From assembly GCA_016869335.1 (NCBI GenBank), contig VGEJ01000184.1, positions 1 through 5,857 of the forward strand: a DNA stretch of 5,857 nucleotides, in the 5' to 3' direction. This stretch comes from Alphaproteobacteria bacterium. GTDB taxonomy: Bacteria > Pseudomonadota > Alphaproteobacteria > VGEJ01. This document shows positions 4,891-5,857 of this stretch, in pieces (position 1 is the first letter of the stretch; every line of letters starts with the position of its first letter). The translations under genes and the position numbers were made by a program. The notes below the pieces were generated by a model. It searched no databases, was not told where the DNA came from, and was given only the letters and a program-made list of their open reading frames with translations.

Positions 4891-5857
4891 ATGGTCTACC
4901 TCGATTACAACGCCAGCACGCCGCTGCGCCCGGGCGTTGCCGAGCGCGTGGCGGAGGCGCTCGCGGCGGTCGGAAATCCGTCATCCGTACATCACGCGGG
5001 CCGCCGGGCTCGCGCCCTTGTCGAGGCCGCGCGCCGCGCCGTCGGCGAATGGGTAGCCATGCCGGCGGACTCGGTGGTGTTCTGTAGCGGCGCGAGCGAG
5101 GCCAACAACCTGGCGATTCATGCGGCGCTCGCCGGAGGATGTCGCCACCTCCTGGTCTCGGCGATCGAGCACGAGTCGGTGTGGGCGGCGGCCGCGCGCT
5201 CGGATACGGTGGTCGAGCAGATCGCGGTGGACCACCACGGGCGCATCGACCTCGCCGCCCTTGCCGCGGGTCTTGCGCGTGCTTCCGCGCCGGCGCTCGT
5301 CGCGGTCATGCTCGCCAACAATGAAACGGGTGTCGTGCAGCCGGCTGCCGAGGTGGCGGCGCTTGCCCGCCGCTATGGCGCGCGCGTGCTCTGCGATGCC
5401 GTTCAGGCGGCCGCCCGGATCGCCATCGACCAGCGAGGGCTAGGCGCCGACTACCTCGTCCTCTCGGGCCACAAGCTGGGCGGGCCGCAAGGGGTGGGCG
5501 CGCTCGTCATGGCCGGCGATGTCGCGCCGGTACCGCTCATCCGCGGCGGCGGGCAGGAGCGCGGCTGGCGCGGCGGCACCGAGAATGTCCCGGGCATCGC
5601 CGGCTTGGCGGCGGCTCTGGCCGCAGCCGGGGCCGACCTCGATGCGGCGGCTGCCTTCGCCCGCCTGCGCGATCGGCTCGAGGGGGGCGTTATCGCCGGT
5701 GCCGAGCCGGGCCGCGTCACGGTTCACGGCGCCGGTGCCGAGCGCTTGGCGACCACGAGCTGCTTCAGCCTGGCGGGTGTGCGCGCCGATACCCAGGTGA
5801 TGGCGCTCGATCTCGATGGCTTCTGCGTCAGCGCGGGCGCCGCCTGTTCGTCGGGCA
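4891..5857 (+). CDS. Cysteine desulfurase, NifS/IscS type (3' truncated by window)
   Basis: This PLP enzyme takes sulfur from L-cysteine, leaving alanine and an enzyme persulfide that feeds Fe-S cluster assembly. The frame runs open from ATG 4891 to the window edge (322 residues; the family has roughly 380-400). Visible landmarks: YLDYNASTPL (3-12), typical of the N-terminus and supporting the start; SGASEANNLAI (66-76); H94 in AIEHESV, which stacks on PLP; ANNETG (142-147); D169 and Q172 in CDAVQ, contacting PLP; the Schiff-base K195 in SGHKLGGPQG; RGGTENVPG (227-235); and catalytic C319 in SAGAACSSG at the right edge. The loop fits group I (IscS/NifS) rather than SufS. No strong Shine-Dalgarno sequence precedes it, so translation may depend partly on cysE. 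In alphaproteobacteria such a gene often heads a suf operon, so sufB would be expected downstream. iscS, nifS or a suf-linked name cannot be chosen from here. Confidence 0.95.
   Translation, partial: MVYLDYNASTPLRPGVAERVAEALAAVGNPSSVHHAGRRARALVEAARRAVGEWVAMPADSVVFCSGASEANNLAIHAALAGGCRHLLVSAIEHESVWAAAARSDTVVEQIAVDHHGRIDLAALAAGLARASAPALVAVMLANNETGVVQPAAEVAALARRYGARVLCDAVQAAARIAIDQRGLGADYLVLSGHKLGGPQGVGALVMAGDVAPVPLIRGGGQERGWRGGTENVPGIAGLAAALAAAGADLDAAAAFARLRDRLEGGVIAGAEPGRVTVHGAGAERLATTSCFSLAGVRADTQVMALDLDGFCVSAGAACSSG

Noticed and set aside
1..5857. Search for a novel defence, mobile or biosynthetic system
   Set aside because: All six genes belong to known families in a plausible conserved housekeeping order. 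No integrase, transposase, terminal repeats, CRISPR-like array or unexplained long gene-free stretch was found.

Overview
The window looks like an ordinary chromosomal segment of a high-GC alphaproteobacterium, possibly of the Rhodospirillales type. The basis is strong G/C preference at third codon positions, protein sequences of alphaproteobacterial character, and a gene order (AsmA-like protein, tyrS, anmK, COG2945 hydrolase, cysteine desulfurase) that I recall from that class. No database search was possible, so the taxonomy is an inference. No mobile element, tRNA, rRNA or CRISPR array was seen, and coding density is very high.

Layout from left to right. (1) The 3' end of a large plus-strand gene for an AsmA-like (YhdP/DUF3971 type) envelope protein ends at 790. 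(2) Six bases further on, and convergent with it, is tyrS (tyrosyl-tRNA synthetase), minus strand, complete. (3) A 102-base divergent intergenic region separates tyrS from anmK (anhydro-N-acetylmuramic acid kinase, cell-wall recycling), plus strand. (4) The 3' end of anmK overlaps by 41 bases the convergent 3' end of a small COG2945-type alpha/beta hydrolase, minus strand. (5) A divergent intergenic region of about 170 bases carries the best promoter and operator-like signals in the window. It leads into cysE (serine O-acetyltransferase). (6) 37 bases after cysE, a NifS/IscS-type cysteine desulfurase begins and runs off the right edge just after its catalytic cysteine.

How the genes fit together. 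cysE and the desulfurase look like the head of one operon. CysE makes O-acetylserine, the precursor of cysteine, and the desulfurase takes sulfur from cysteine for Fe-S cluster assembly. In many alphaproteobacteria this desulfurase starts a suf operon (sufBCDS and others), so those genes are predicted just beyond the right edge. tyrS (translation), anmK (peptidoglycan recycling) and the AsmA-like protein (envelope) are housekeeping neighbours with no evident functional link to it.

I found no convincing novel system. The points most worth a second look are the palindrome overlapping the -35 element of the putative cysE promoter, the linkage of cysE to the desulfurase, the unusual C-terminal tail of CysE, and two AT-rich patches inside anmK.
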